The notes below the pieces were generated by a model. The model was not told where the DNA came from, did not search any database, and worked only from the letters and a program-made list of their open reading frames with translations. Positions 24,008 to 34,221 of a DNA stretch of 64,000 nt are shown here, piece by piece (position 1 is the first letter of the stretch; the number at the start of each line of letters is the position of its first letter). The translations under genes were made by a program, and so were the position numbers. This stretch comes from DATFVA01 sp963711455 (lineage in GTDB: Bacteria; Bacteroidota; Ignavibacteria; Ignavibacteriales; Ignavibacteriaceae). The stretch lies in the NCBI GenBank assembly GCA_963711455.1, contig CAVQEH010000010.1:248001-312000 (forward strand). The letters are read 5' to 3'.

Positions 24008-27000
24008 TTATTTAAAAGCTTCTTCGATTAATTCTTTCTGCTGTTGTGCCGAGATTTTTGCAGAGCCTGCAGCAGGGCTTGCACTTTCAGGACGACCACT
24101 ATATGATAGTGTTTGTCCTTTGGAAAGAACGTCTAACAGCTTTTGATGAAGGAAGTTCCATGCACCCATATTTCTTGGTTCTTCCTGTACCCAGACAATT
24201 TTTTTTGCATTTGAATATGAATGAACGATTTCTTCTGCCATCTCCTGTTTATAAGGATAAAACTGTTCAACCCGTATAATTGCCGCATCATCCATTTTTT
24301 TATCATCCCTGTACTTTATTAAATCGTAATAAACTTTTCCGGTTGTAAGAAGAATCTTTTTAATTTCATTTTTATTGGTGATAGTTGTATCGTCAATTAC
24401 CTCTTTAAAATTTCCCCTAGTAAATTCTTCCCTGGAAGATTTGGCTTCCGGCAATCGAAGCAAACTTTTGGGTGTCATCAATATAAGCGGCTTTTGGACA
24501 GCATTTTTTATTTGTCTTCTTAAAACATGAAAATATTGTGAAGGAGTGGACGGATAACAGACTTGCATATTGTTTTCCGCACAGAGAATTAAAAACCTTT
24601 CAAGTCTTGCGCTCGAATGTTCCGGACCCTGTCCTTCATAACCGTGAGGAAGTAACAGGACAAGATTATTAGGCAACTGCCATTTCTCAACAGAAGCAAC
24701 AATAAAGTTATCAATAATAACCTGGGCGCCGTTAGCAAAATCTCCGAACTGTGCTTCCCACATTACAAGAGCTAAGGGATCTGCTGTGCTGTAACCGTAT
24801 TCAAAACCAAGTACAGCGGCTTCAGAAAGAAAGCTATCAAGGGCTTCAATCTCTGCCTGATTTTTTGAAAGATGATTCAAAGGAACATATTCATTTCCAC
24901 TTTTAATATCTGTAAGCGCAAGATGCCTCTGACTAAACGTTCCGCGGACACTATCCTGTCCGCTTAATCTTACAGGTGTGTTTTCTAATAACAGGCTTCC
25001 GAATGCGAGAGTTTCTCCTAAAGCCCAATCAGCTTCAGTTTTACCTTCGATAAGATCTTTTCGTTTTTCGAGAAACTTTTTAAGCTTTGGATGAATCGAA
25101 AAATCTTCCGGCATTGAAGTTGTCTTTTCAATTATAGTTTTTAGCATCTCCTCTGAAATACCGGTAGAACCATTCGCTTTAACAGAATCAAGTTTTTCTT
25201 TTGGAACAGCAAGAGGAATATCCGTATCGAAGCTGATGTTTTTCTTTCTGATGTTGTCAAAAGCTTTACTCAGTTCATCGTAAATTCCATCATTCATCTT
25301 CTTTATTTCATCTTCAGAAAGCGAATCTTTTTCGAGCAGCATTTTTTCGTAAATATCTTTAACTGATGAATGAGATTTAATTATATCATAAAGCAATGGC
25401 TGTGTAAACCCGGGTTCATCACCTTCGTTGTGTCCGTGCCTTCTGTAACCGAACAAATCAATTACGACATCTTTTTTAAAAATTTGCCTGTATTCAAAAG
25501 CAAGCCTTGTAACCCAGAGTGAAGCTTCAGGGTCATCACCATTTACATGAAAAATAGGAGCCTGAATCATCTTTGCAACATCAGAAGCATATACCGATGA
25601 ACGCGCATCCTCAGGTGTTGTAGTAAATCCAATTTGATTGTTAATGATTATATGGACTGTTCCGCCTGTACGGTATCCGCTTAACTGAGATAAGTTTAAT
25701 GTTTCTGCAACAATTCCCTGTCCGGCAAATGCAGCATCGCCGTGGATCAGTACAGATAAGACTTTTCTGTGAGCTTTATTATCTCCAAGCCTTGTTTGTT
25801 TTGCACGGACAATTCCTTCAACAACGGGATTAACCCATTCCAGATGACTTGGGTTGGAAGCAACTGAAACGGTTATCATTTTTCCGCTTCTTGTTTTGAA
25901 TTTGCCTGTTGCGCCAAGATGATATTTAACATCACCGGAGCCGGCAATGGAATTCGGATCTGGTATATCTTCAAATTCAGAAAGAATCGATTCGTATGAC
26001 TTACCGATAATATTTGCCAGCACATTTAATCTTCCGCGGTGAGCCATTCCCAGAACAACTTCCAGCATACTTGCCTGGCTTGCTTCATCAAGAAGCAAAT
26101 CAAGAACAGGAATTAATGTTTCCGAGCCTTCAAGTGAAAACCTTTTATGACCAATAAATTTTGTATGAATGAAATGTTCAAATGTTTCCGCAATTATTAA
26201 TTTATCGAGTATTCTCTTTTTAACTTCGGGACTGAAATCAGGAATATTTTGAATTGGTTCCATTTTACTCTGCAGCCAAACCTTCTCCGCAGGATTCTGT
26301 ATATGCATATACTCCACACCGATTTTTTCGCAATAAGTCTTTTGAAGAATTTCCAATATTTGTCTTAGTGTAGCTGTTTTCAAACCACTGAATCCGCCAG
26401 TAATAAAATATCGATCCATATCCCAGATAGTAAAATTATAAGTTGCAGGATCGAGTTCGGGATGATATGGAGTCTGGAATCCGAGAGGATCAAGGTTTGC
26501 AATCAGATGACCACGTACCCTGTAAAGATTTATTAGCTGAAGGACTTTTGCCTGTTTCTCTATTTCTTCTGTGTTGGAAGCATTATCAAATATACCCGGC
26601 TGATAATCTGCTTTCCACAGGTAAGGTTTGTAAGGAATTTTCAGAGCTTCAAAAATCTCATCATAAAAATTATCTCTGCCTAAAAGAAGATCATTTATTT
26701 CTTTAAGGAATAAACCTGATTCAGCTCCCTGGATAATTCTATGGTCGTAAGTGCTTGTTAAAGTCATTACTTTACTAACGCCAAGTGCTGAAATAGTTGA
26801 TGGGGACATTGCCTGGTAATCGGGAGAATATTGAATCGCCCCTGTGGCGATGATTGCACCCTGCCCAACCATCAATCTTGGAACCGATGCCATCGTTCCA
26901 ATAGTTCCCGGGTTTGTAAGAGTAATAGTAGTACCTAAAAATTCAGCAGGATCAATCTGTCCTTTTCTCGAACGTGAGACCAGATCTTCATAAGTATTCC

Positions 27001-27622
27001 AGAATTCCTTAAAGTTCATCAGGTTTGCATTTTTGATATTCGGAACGATTAGTGAATGTGAACCATCTTTTCTTTCGAGATCAATCGCAAGCCCGAGATT
27101 AACATTCTTCCTTTTGATTAAATTTGGTTTACCGTTTATAATGGTAAATGCATTATTTAAAGCCGGAACCGCTTCGACAGCTTTAAGAATTGCCCAACTG
27201 ATAAGATGGGTGAATGATACTTTTCCAGCATTTTTCTTTTTAAGGAACTGGTTTAAAACTGTGCGGTTTTCTTCGAGCAGCTTTACCGGAATTGTCCGTT
27301 GTGAAGTTGCAACGGGAACAGTCAGGCTGTAATTCATATTATCAAGAATACGAGCAGAACTGCCGGCAATAACCTGAGTTTCATCATCATCGCCCGGGAC
27401 GGGAAGCTCAACATTACCTAAATTAGATAGAGTACCGTTTTCTTTATTCTCATTTTTGCCATTTTCTTTGCCTTTTACTTTTCCGAAAAAATTTTGCCAC
27501 TGTTCCGGGAGCTGGGAGGGATTTTTTTCATATTGTTCGTGCAGGTACTCGACAAACCATGTATTTGCACCAAATTTTTCCAGTTCCTCTTTTTGCTCTT
27601 TTGATAGTTCGTTCAGTTTCAT
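24008..27622 (-). CDS. kgd: multifunctional 2-oxoglutarate dehydrogenase/decarboxylase (E2-E1 fusion, Kgd type)
   Basis: A 1204-residue cytoplasmic TCA-cycle enzyme. Residues 1-50 match the N-terminal segment of E1o proteins (NTWFVEYLHEQYEKNPSQLP). Residues about 85-330 are an E2 acyltransferase domain without a lipoyl domain, ending in the active-site motif YDHRIIQGAESG. Residues about 350-1204 are the thiamine-diphosphate E1 (EVVLGMAHRGRLNVL, GDAAFAGQG, the PHGYEGQGPEHSSARLERFL stretch). This fusion is known from mycobacterial Kgd. The Asp usual in DHRVVDG is Gln here, as in Kgd. It decarboxylates 2-oxoglutarate and passes succinyl groups or makes semialdehyde. Confidence 0.93.
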   Translation of the reverse strand: MKLNELSKEQKEELEKFGANTWFVEYLHEQYEKNPSQLPEQWQNFFGKVKGKENGKNENKENGTLSNLGNVELPVPGDDDETQVIAGSSARILDNMNYSLTVPVATSQRTIPVKLLEENRTVLNQFLKKKNAGKVSFTHLISWAILKAVEAVPALNNAFTIINGKPNLIKRKNVNLGLAIDLERKDGSHSLIVPNIKNANLMNFKEFWNTYEDLVSRSRKGQIDPAEFLGTTITLTNPGTIGTMASVPRLMVGQGAIIATGAIQYSPDYQAMSPSTISALGVSKVMTLTSTYDHRIIQGAESGLFLKEINDLLLGRDNFYDEIFEALKIPYKPYLWKADYQPGIFDNASNTEEIEKQAKVLQLINLYRVRGHLIANLDPLGFQTPYHPELDPATYNFTIWDMDRYFITGGFSGLKTATLRQILEILQKTYCEKIGVEYMHIQNPAEKVWLQSKMEPIQNIPDFSPEVKKRILDKLIIAETFEHFIHTKFIGHKRFSLEGSETLIPVLDLLLDEASQASMLEVVLGMAHRGRLNVLANIIGKSYESILSEFEDIPDPNSIAGSGDVKYHLGATGKFKTRSGKMITVSVASNPSHLEWVNPVVEGIVRAKQTRLGDNKAHRKVLSVLIHGDAAFAGQGIVAETLNLSQLSGYRTGGTVHIIINNQIGFTTTPEDARSSVYASDVAKMIQAPIFHVNGDDPEASLWVTRLAFEYRQIFKKDVVIDLFGYRRHGHNEGDEPGFTQPLLYDIIKSHSSVKDIYEKMLLEKDSLSEDEIKKMNDGIYDELSKAFDNIRKKNISFDTDIPLAVPKEKLDSVKANGSTGISEEMLKTIIEKTTSMPEDFSIHPKLKKFLEKRKDLIEGKTEADWALGETLAFGSLLLENTPVRLSGQDSVRGTFSQRHLALTDIKSGNEYVPLNHLSKNQAEIEALDSFLSEAAVLGFEYGYSTADPLALVMWEAQFGDFANGAQVIIDNFIVASVEKWQLPNNLVLLLPHGYEGQGPEHSSARLERFLILCAENNMQVCYPSTPSQYFHVLRRQIKNAVQKPLILMTPKSLLRLPEAKSSREEFTRGNFKEVIDDTTITNKNEIKKILLTTGKVYYDLIKYRDDKKMDDAAIIRVEQFYPYKQEMAEEIVHSYSNAKKIVWVQEEPRNMGAWNFLHQKLLDVLSKGQTLSYSGRPESASPAAGSAKISAQQQKELIEEAFK

Positions 27623-27798
27623 TTTAAAAATTAAATCTTTGTTTTATAAAATATTCATTAAATTTATAAAAGAAATAATCCACATCATAAATTAACCGAA
27701 TGACCGGTGAGTCATTATAACATTTAGTAGCAATGGGATTTACGTGTGCAATTTACTAAATAATTTAATTCATTATAGTTAAAAAATAAGTTAAATAT

Positions 27799-28446
27799 AT
27801 GACAGAAAGCAAAAGTATTACAAATACCAGGAGGATATATCCGTTGAAAGAGCTTACTGAAAATAGAATTGATTCAAATCCGTTTATGCAATTTACTTAC
27901 TGGTTTGATGAATTGTTAAAAACAGATTTTATTAGTCCTAATGCAATGATACTTGCAACATCGTCAAAAAAAGGTATCCCTTCGGTCAGAACTGTATTAT
28001 TGAAAAATTTTGATGAAAACGGATTTGTGTTTTATACAAATTATGAAAGCCGGAAGGCGAGGGAATTGTTTGAAAATCCTAATGCAGAAATTCTTTTCTT
28101 GTGGCTGGAATTAGAAAGACAAATTAGAATTTCAGGCTCAGTTGAAAAAATATCCCCAAAAGAATCGGAAGATTATTTTCATTCACGGCCAACAGACAGT
28201 CAGATAGGTGCGTGGGCATCGAAACAGAGCAGTGTAATTCCCGACAGGGAATTTCTTGAAAAAAAGTATAAAGAATTTTCTGAGAAATTTAAGAATGAAA
28301 CAATTCCTCTTCCGCCATTTTGGGGAGGATTCAGGTTAATACCAAATGAGTTCGAATTCTGGCAGGGAAGAGAAAGCAGACTTCACGACAGGATTTGTTA
28401 CAGAAAGAAAAATGATGAATGGGAGATTGTGAGGTTATCACCTTAG
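27799..28446 (+). CDS. pdxH: pyridoxamine 5'-phosphate oxidase
   Basis: A 215-residue FMN enzyme that oxidises pyridoxine or pyridoxamine phosphate to pyridoxal 5'-phosphate. The family pattern is complete: PFMQFTYWFDE-type N-terminus, MILATSSKKGIPSVRTVLLK with FMN contacts, GFVFYTNYESRKARE, the QIGAWASKQSSVI loop and the C-terminal FEFWQGRESRLHDR with the substrate-binding arginines. ATG 27799 has no strong ribosome site. It diverges from kgd and ends at a shared terminator. Confidence 0.95.
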   Translation: MTESKSITNTRRIYPLKELTENRIDSNPFMQFTYWFDELLKTDFISPNAMILATSSKKGIPSVRTVLLKNFDENGFVFYTNYESRKARELFENPNAEILFLWLELERQIRISGSVEKISPKESEDYFHSRPTDSQIGAWASKQSSVIPDREFLEKKYKEFSEKFKNETIPLPPFWGGFRLIPNEFEFWQGRESRLHDRICYRKKNDEWEIVRLSP

Positions 28447-28469
28447 GCATATGATTTCAAAATAAAAAA

Positions 28470-28495
28470 GCTGCTTCAATCTTAATTAAAGCAGC
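28470..28495. terminator. bidirectional terminator between convergent genes
   Basis: Arms GCTGCTT (28470-28476) and AAGCAGC (28489-28495) with A-rich sequence before (AATAAAAAA) and T-rich sequence after (GAATTTTAAT). It lies between the stops of pdxH and of the leftward gene and can serve both strands. Confidence 0.75.
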
Positions 28496-28521
28496 CCGAA
28501 TTTTAATAAGCCTATAACATC

Positions 28522-30222
28522 TTACGATTTCATTCTTCTGCCGTGCTCTTCGTGAATGAAAAGCCAGCTGCAGATCTTACCAATACTTATTTCTTCAAAA
28601 TTATTCCAGTAAGCCTTTGTACGAACGTGTTGTGAACTTGTATCATCATCAGGGATGTCTTCAGCTTCTGCCATTAGTTCTTTTAATCTATCCTGCCATT
28701 TAGCCATATTGTTTTCACGAAGATCGACCCAGCCTTCATTTGCCCATGTATTAATTTTATCCTCATTAACATCAAGAATATTTTCTCCGCGGAAAGCAGG
28801 AATTTTTATTATGCTTCCCCGTAGTAATGATTCACCATTAGGTAGCAAAATCGGAATTCCTATTGCCAGCATTTCATTGCGAAGCTTATCGTCACTGACA
28901 ATAATATCAAAACATTTCTGAGAAAGTTCTTCGGGAGTTTTCTTAATGATATCTTTCATTGTCTTATTAAATAAACGCATCAGGTGAATTTCATAAAGAA
29001 GCTTTGAAAGTCTTGGCGGGCCTAAAAGCTCAAAAGCTACACTGAATTTATTATGCTGCTTTTCGAGTTCGGCAAGTTTCTTTACAGCCATATGCTGCAT
29101 ATATCCTGCACGGTAAGTCGGTTCAAGTGTTGCGTGGTCAAGTGAGCTAACAATGTCATGACCGGTATTGCCGCCTTGAATCTCAAAGATCACCACATCT
29201 GCAATTTCTTCAGGAGTAACAAATTCCATTTGTTTTTGCGCAGTAATGGTTTCAAATTCCCCGCGGGAAAAAATTCCGTTTTCACCTGTATCAATAAAAA
29301 CCGATTTTAAAGTTTCTCCTGTTAAAGAGAAATTTATATCTCCACAAATCTGAAATTTATCCTTTAAAGAAATTGCTTCGGTGACTGGTATATCAGCAAG
29401 TTCAATCGGTTTTCCTTTCCTTTTTATTTCTCCGAACTCAATCCTTTTCCATGCGATAGCCGCGGTTGGTTTTATTTCTTTGGTGATTGGTCCTTCGGGA
29501 GTTCTTCCCATTAGGAAAAGAAGAAGCGTATGCGCTCCGGCAATAGATGACTTGCTGAGCAGAACGCGTGAAGGTTTTTCTTCGCTGTGAGTGTAAGGAA
29601 TGTTTAAGCCCATTCCACCGGTTCCGCTTGTACCAATTTTAAGATAAACTTTCGTCCCAACTTCACTCATTGAGCTGTAAAGTATTTGCACATGCCTGAT
29701 CAATTGCGGAATGTACTCAGTGCAAAGCAGCTTTTCAGTTTCTTCAACGATTGCGTTATAATCAGCCCTGGAATTAATTGCTTTTTTTATACTCCGGTAA
29801 GAAGTATAAACATCCTGGTAGGCAATTGCCGTAGCAGTATTTATCGCATCAATAACAATGTCAGGTTTAAATTCAGTTAATAAATTATAAACTGAAGATT
29901 GGTGAAGAATTTCGTTACTCAATTCTTCCATCGTATCAGCCATCAGAATTTTTCTTTTAGCAGGATCGTCAAGAATTTCCTGCCTGCTTAATTCTTTATA
30001 TTCGTTACGAACAAAAATATCTCCACCCCAGGGTACAAAGTAATCTTTGCCTTTGCCGGGAAATTCCTTTTCATGTTTTTCAACGGCATCCTGAGCTTCA
30101 GAAAATTTTAATGAAGAGATAATTATTTTTTTTGGATTTTCAGAAACAAGCTTACGTATTAATGCACTGCCAACAAGTCCCCATCCGCCAAGAACAAGTA
30201 TTGTTTTATTTTCTATTTCCAT
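28522..30222 (-). CDS. NAD(P)-binding Rossmann-fold protein, short-chain dehydrogenase/epimerase-like
   Basis: 566 residues from ATG 30222; a TTG two codons earlier is possible, but GGGGA lies 8-12 bases before the ATG. The N-terminus (KTILVLGGWGLVGSALIRKL) is a glycine-rich dinucleotide fold of the atypical/extended SDR type, and VIDAINTATAIAY resembles the strand after the nucleotide site. The second half is not recognised and has no membrane segment. It looks like a conserved enzyme of unknown substrate. Divergent from ptsN. Confidence 0.7.
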   Translation of the reverse strand: MEIENKTILVLGGWGLVGSALIRKLVSENPKKIIISSLKFSEAQDAVEKHEKEFPGKGKDYFVPWGGDIFVRNEYKELSRQEILDDPAKRKILMADTMEELSNEILHQSSVYNLLTEFKPDIVIDAINTATAIAYQDVYTSYRSIKKAINSRADYNAIVEETEKLLCTEYIPQLIRHVQILYSSMSEVGTKVYLKIGTSGTGGMGLNIPYTHSEEKPSRVLLSKSSIAGAHTLLLFLMGRTPEGPITKEIKPTAAIAWKRIEFGEIKRKGKPIELADIPVTEAISLKDKFQICGDINFSLTGETLKSVFIDTGENGIFSRGEFETITAQKQMEFVTPEEIADVVIFEIQGGNTGHDIVSSLDHATLEPTYRAGYMQHMAVKKLAELEKQHNKFSVAFELLGPPRLSKLLYEIHLMRLFNKTMKDIIKKTPEELSQKCFDIIVSDDKLRNEMLAIGIPILLPNGESLLRGSIIKIPAFRGENILDVNEDKINTWANEGWVDLRENNMAKWQDRLKELMAEAEDIPDDDTSSQHVRTKAYWNNFEEISIGKICSWLFIHEEHGRRMKS

Positions 30223-30467
30223 AGTCAATCCCCGAATAATTAATTAAAAAAGTCTCGTCAAAATTAAGCTAAAGAGAATTGGAAGGCAATTTATTTATAA
30301 ATTAAAATGATTTTCAATTTGAGAAAGTTAATTAATGTAGTTGTATTGGTAATCATAGCTGAGAAAGGTGATTAAATTTAATGCGGGAATATTGATTAAC
30401 TTAGCTGGGAATATTAAATTTAAAACTTATTTTGTAATCAATTGAAATAGAAAAAATTAAGGAAATC
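30223..30467. other. 245-bp divergent gap upstream of ptsN
   Basis: AT-rich, with promoters of both flanking genes expected. No hairpin of note or RNA gene was seen. Confidence 0.4.
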
Positions 30468-30938
30468 ATGAAAGTCTCAGAATTACTGAATCCGGGGGTA
30501 GTTATTTCCGATCTCAAAGGAAATAAAAAAGAAGAAGTAATAAATGAATTAATCGATTTATTCAAAGACGATAGCCGCGTGCAGGACCTTGAAAAAGTCA
30601 GGGAAGCTGTGCTGGACAGAGAAAAAATAATGTCAACCGGAGTTGGTAAAGGTTTTGCAATTCCCCACGGAAAGACAAATTCAATTACAGATATCATTGC
30701 GGCATTCGGAAAAACAAAAAGACCTGTTGATTATAATGCTCTTGATAACCAGCCCGTTCATCTTGTTTTTCTTCTTGTGGGAAAAGATAACCTTGTTAGC
30801 AAGCATATTAAGCTTCTCAGCAGGATATCAAGGATGATGAACAAGGATGATTTCAGAAACAGGCTGCTTGAGGCAGGCTCGGTTGAAGAAATTCTTGAGA
30901 TATTCCATAAAGAAGAAGAAAATTATTTTGAGGTCTGA
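30468..30938 (+). CDS. ptsN: PTS EIIA component, PtsN-like
   Basis: A 156-residue EIIA of the fructose/mannitol-nitrogen class with active-site H67 in the GFAIPHGKT motif. No sugar permease lies nearby, so it fits a regulatory nitrogen-type PtsN or a pump-modulating EIIA rather than a sugar importer. It leads a co-directional run ptsN-hisS-lgt-rlmB, with 42 bases before hisS. Confidence 0.85.
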   Translation: MKVSELLNPGVVISDLKGNKKEEVINELIDLFKDDSRVQDLEKVREAVLDREKIMSTGVGKGFAIPHGKTNSITDIIAAFGKTKRPVDYNALDNQPVHLVFLLVGKDNLVSKHIKLLSRISRMMNKDDFRNRLLEAGSVEEILEIFHKEEENYFEV

Positions 30939-30980
30939 TACTTCCTTTTAAATATTTCCGAAAGGAACTTTTCCGGTTTT

Positions 30981-32240
30981 ATGATAAAAGCAATAACGGG
31001 CACTAAAGATTTACTATATCCCGATACACTGAAATGGAAATATCTTGAAGATACTGTCATCAGGATATTCAATAATTTCAACTACAAGGAAATAAGAACT
31101 CCGGTTTTTGAAGAGACAGCTTTGTTTGCAAGGGGAATCGGTGAGGATACTGATATTGTTGGGAAAGAAATGTATACCTTCATTGATAGAAGTGAAACCA
31201 GTATTACTTTAAAACCTGAAATGACTGCTGCAGTTGTAAGAGCATATATTCAACACTCACTTGGGAAACAGCAGCCTTTATCCAAACTTTTTTATATCTC
31301 ACCAATGTTCAGGCAGGAACGACCGCAGGCAGGAAGACTGAGACAGTTTCATCAATTTGGAGCGGAAGCAATCGGAAGTGTTTCGCCAATGCTTGATGTT
31401 GAAATGATTCAAATGGTTTATGATATACTCCGTTCATTCGGATTGACCAATTTAAAAGTAAAAATAAATTCACTTGGTATTCCTGAATCAAGAGAAAATT
31501 ATAAGAAGACACTTCGTGGATATTTAGAGGACAAAAAAGATAAACTTTCTGAAGACAGCCGAAAGAGAATCGATAGAAATATTCTAAGGATATTTGACAG
31601 CAAAGTTGAATCTGACAAGGAAATACTTAAAGGTGCTCCTTTACTGCTGGAACATTTGGACAAAGAAAGTATACAGGAATTTGAAGTAGTAAAAAAATTA
31701 CTTCGTTCAGCCGATATTCCGTTTGAGGTTGAACCACGACTTGTTCGCGGGCTTGATTATTATACCCGTACTACGTTTGAAATTGAAAGCGAAAATGTCG
31801 GCTCACAAAGTGCATTATGCGGCGGCGGCAGATATGATTTATTAATTGAACAGCTTGGCGGTACGCCCACTCCAGGTGTTGGGTTTGCCGCCGGCATTGA
31901 AAGAATCCTTCTTGCCTGTGAAAATGAAAATTCATTCAATATTCCTGAAGACAGGCTGGATTTATATATTGTTAAAATAAATAAGGAATTGACTTCCGAA
32001 ATTTTTGAAATTGCTGTAAGTTCACGGAGAGCAAATTTATCTGTAGATTTCGATTACCTTGAGCGAAGTGTTAAAGCTCAAATGAGGGAAGCAAACAAAC
32101 TTAAAGCAAGATACGTTTTATTTGTCGGCGGAGAAGAGTATGAGCAGAGACAGGCTAATTTGAAAAATATGAATACGGGGGAACAGCAATTAATCGGTCT
32201 GAAGGATAAAGATACTTTAGTTAAGATAGCTAAAAAGTAG
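30981..32240 (+). CDS. hisS: histidyl-tRNA synthetase
   Basis: A 419-residue class II synthetase. Motif 2 is MFRQERPQAGRLRQFHQF, the histidine loops are LVRGLDYYTRTTFE and GGGRYDLL, and motif 3 is GVGFAAGIERIL. The C-terminal anticodon-binding domain starts near residue 325 (LDLYIVKINKEL). Length is usual. It starts at ATG 30981 behind AAAGGAACT. Confidence 0.96.
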   Translation: MIKAITGTKDLLYPDTLKWKYLEDTVIRIFNNFNYKEIRTPVFEETALFARGIGEDTDIVGKEMYTFIDRSETSITLKPEMTAAVVRAYIQHSLGKQQPLSKLFYISPMFRQERPQAGRLRQFHQFGAEAIGSVSPMLDVEMIQMVYDILRSFGLTNLKVKINSLGIPESRENYKKTLRGYLEDKKDKLSEDSRKRIDRNILRIFDSKVESDKEILKGAPLLLEHLDKESIQEFEVVKKLLRSADIPFEVEPRLVRGLDYYTRTTFEIESENVGSQSALCGGGRYDLLIEQLGGTPTPGVGFAAGIERILLACENENSFNIPEDRLDLYIVKINKELTSEIFEIAVSSRRANLSVDFDYLERSVKAQMREANKLKARYVLFVGGEEYEQRQANLKNMNTGEQQLIGLKDKDTLVKIAKK

Positions 32241-32412
32241 GTACAGGTAATAGAATACAATTTATTAAACTTACTCTTGAACTTGAACCTGAACTTTAGA
32301 ATATGTGATTGCATAATTGAAACAATACTCCCGCATATTTTGTTTAAGCAAAATTATCAGCACAATTTTAGTGTGAAAGAAATTTTTATTTGCCTGAGAG
32401 GTTAGAAAATTA

Positions 32413-33285
32413 ATGTATCCTGAATTATTTAAGATTGGACCATTTACAGTTTATAGCTACGGGTTAATGCTGGGCATTGCTTTTATTGTTGCCAGCTACA
32501 TCCTTACAAAAGAATTTGAAAGAAAAAAACTCAATCCAAACCTCGCTACAGAAATAACACTACTTGCAATCATCTTTGGAATAATCGGTAGTAAATTATT
32601 TAGTCTTTTCGAAAACTGGAGTGATTTTCTGCGGGACCCCATAGGCATGGCTTTTTCACCGGGGGGTTTAACTTTTTACGGTGGATTAATACTTGCATCG
32701 CTCGCAATCTGGATTTATGTAAGAAGAAAAAAGATTCCTTTTCTTGTTATTGCCGATGGTACTTCACCTTCTTTAATACTTGCGTATGGAATTGGAAGAA
32801 TCGGCTGTCATCTTGCCGGAGACGGTGATTACGGAATTCCAACAAGCCTTCCCTGGGGAACAAATTATTCAAACGGAACAGTTCCTCCCTCAGTAATGTT
32901 TAGAGGAACTGAGATTGCGAAACATTTTCCAAATGGAATTGTCCCGGATAATACGCCTCTTCACCCAACCCCTATCTACGAATTTCTTGCAGCAGTTTTA
33001 ATCTTTTATATTTTGTGGCGGCTAAGAAAAAGAGATTGGAGTGATGGAAAGCTCTTCATGGCATATCTTGTTTTTGCAGGAATTGAAAGATTTTTAATCG
33101 AAATTATAAGATTAAATCCGCGTCTTTTGTTCGGATTAACAGAAGCTCAATTAATTTCCATTGTAATGATAATAATCGGGACCGTGGGATTTGTTTATTT
33201 AACCAACAGGAATAAACCTAAGTTTATACCCGAGCCTGTTAAACAGGAAAAGAAAAAGAAAAAACTTAAAGAGGCTTCTACTTAA
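32413..33285 (+). CDS. lgt: prolipoprotein diacylglyceryl transferase
   Basis: A 290-residue membrane enzyme that attaches diacylglycerol to lipobox cysteines of lipoproteins. It has seven hydrophobic segments and the signature GRIGCHLAGDGDYG (about residues 134-147) with the essential arginine, GGLTFYGG earlier, and HPTPIYE near residue 186. A lysine-rich tail ends the protein. The stop overlaps the next start (TAATG). Its clients include the lipoproteins at 7.9 and 17.4 kb. Confidence 0.95.
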   Translation: MYPELFKIGPFTVYSYGLMLGIAFIVASYILTKEFERKKLNPNLATEITLLAIIFGIIGSKLFSLFENWSDFLRDPIGMAFSPGGLTFYGGLILASLAIWIYVRRKKIPFLVIADGTSPSLILAYGIGRIGCHLAGDGDYGIPTSLPWGTNYSNGTVPPSVMFRGTEIAKHFPNGIVPDNTPLHPTPIYEFLAAVLIFYILWRLRKRDWSDGKLFMAYLVFAGIERFLIEIIRLNPRLLFGLTEAQLISIVMIIIGTVGFVYLTNRNKPKFIPEPVKQEKKKKKLKEAST

Positions 33286-34031
33286 TGAGCCTGATAGTAG
33301 GGAGAAAGCCTGTTCTCGAAGCTATTAATTCAGGTGAAGAAATTGAACAGGTTTATATTTTGTTCGGGCAAAAAGGAGGTATAGTTGATGCTATACGAGC
33401 TGCAGCCAAAAAAAGGAGAATAAAAGTAAACCAGGTTACTCCGGAAAAATTCAAAACATTTACCAATCATCCTAACACACAAGGAATAGTAGCAAAAAAA
33501 TCATCACATAAATTTTATGAATTAGATGAAATGATTTCTTCATCTAAAAAGAAGCAATATCCTTTGCTGCTTTTGTTAGATTCAATTCAGGATACACACA
33601 ACCTTGGTGCAATTTTAAGAACAGCAGAATGCTCGGATGTTGATGGAGTAATAATAACAAAGCATAATAGTGCACCAATTAATGAAACTGTTGTGAAAAC
33701 TTCTGCAGGCGCAACAGAACATTTAAAGATTGCACAGGCGAATAATCTTGTGCAGGTAATTAGGGAATTAAAAGCTAATGGTTTATGGATAATTGGCTCT
33801 TCCCTTGAAAATTCAAAAGTATACACAGAAGTTGATTACAAAATTCCTTTAGCTTTAATTGTGGGGAATGAAGAAAAAGGGATAAGAAGACTTACAGCAG
33901 AAAACTGCGATATATTAGTTAGCATACCTATGAAAGGAAATATACAATCGCTAAATGTATCTGTAGCAACCGGGATTATACTCTTTGAAATCCTGCGTCA
34001 ACGAAATTCATTAAATACTCCAATTCGGTAA
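33285..34031 (+). CDS. rlmB: 23S rRNA 2'-O-methyltransferase, RlmB/TrmH family
   Basis: A 248-residue SpoU enzyme. An N-terminal L30e-like substrate domain (VGRKPVLEAINSGEEIEQVY) precedes the knotted SAM domain with motif 1 (LLDSIQDTHNLGAILRTAE), motif 2 (LALIVGNEEKGIRR) and motif 3 (VSIPMKGNIQSLNVSVATGI). By family it methylates G2251 of 23S rRNA. Coupled to lgt by a 1-base overlap. Confidence 0.92.
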   Translation: MSLIVGRKPVLEAINSGEEIEQVYILFGQKGGIVDAIRAAAKKRRIKVNQVTPEKFKTFTNHPNTQGIVAKKSSHKFYELDEMISSSKKKQYPLLLLLDSIQDTHNLGAILRTAECSDVDGVIITKHNSAPINETVVKTSAGATEHLKIAQANNLVQVIRELKANGLWIIGSSLENSKVYTEVDYKIPLALIVGNEEKGIRRLTAENCDILVSIPMKGNIQSLNVSVATGIILFEILRQRNSLNTPIR

Positions 34032-34140
34032 TTCTTAAATACGTAAATCCGTTAATTCGCGAATCCCCCTCATTTAAACTTTGACAATGTCCAATTTATT
34101 TGCTAACGTTCAGTATGTAAAATAACTTTTGGGGAGTTAT

Positions 34141-34209
34141 ATGGGAAATTTTACTATACCTGCTCTTTACGAGATAATTCATACCTATATTAATTTCAAT
34201 CTTGAATAG
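34141..34209 (+). CDS. possible leader peptide ORF, 22 codons
   Basis: ATG 34141 follows GGGGAGTTAT, a good ribosome site, and encodes MGNFTIPALYEIIHTYINFN plus two residues, ending 12 bases before the first secreted-protein gene. It could be a short leader peptide or chance. Confidence 0.2.
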   Translation: MGNFTIPALYEIIHTYINFNLE

Positions 34210-34221
34210 CGGAGAAGATTA

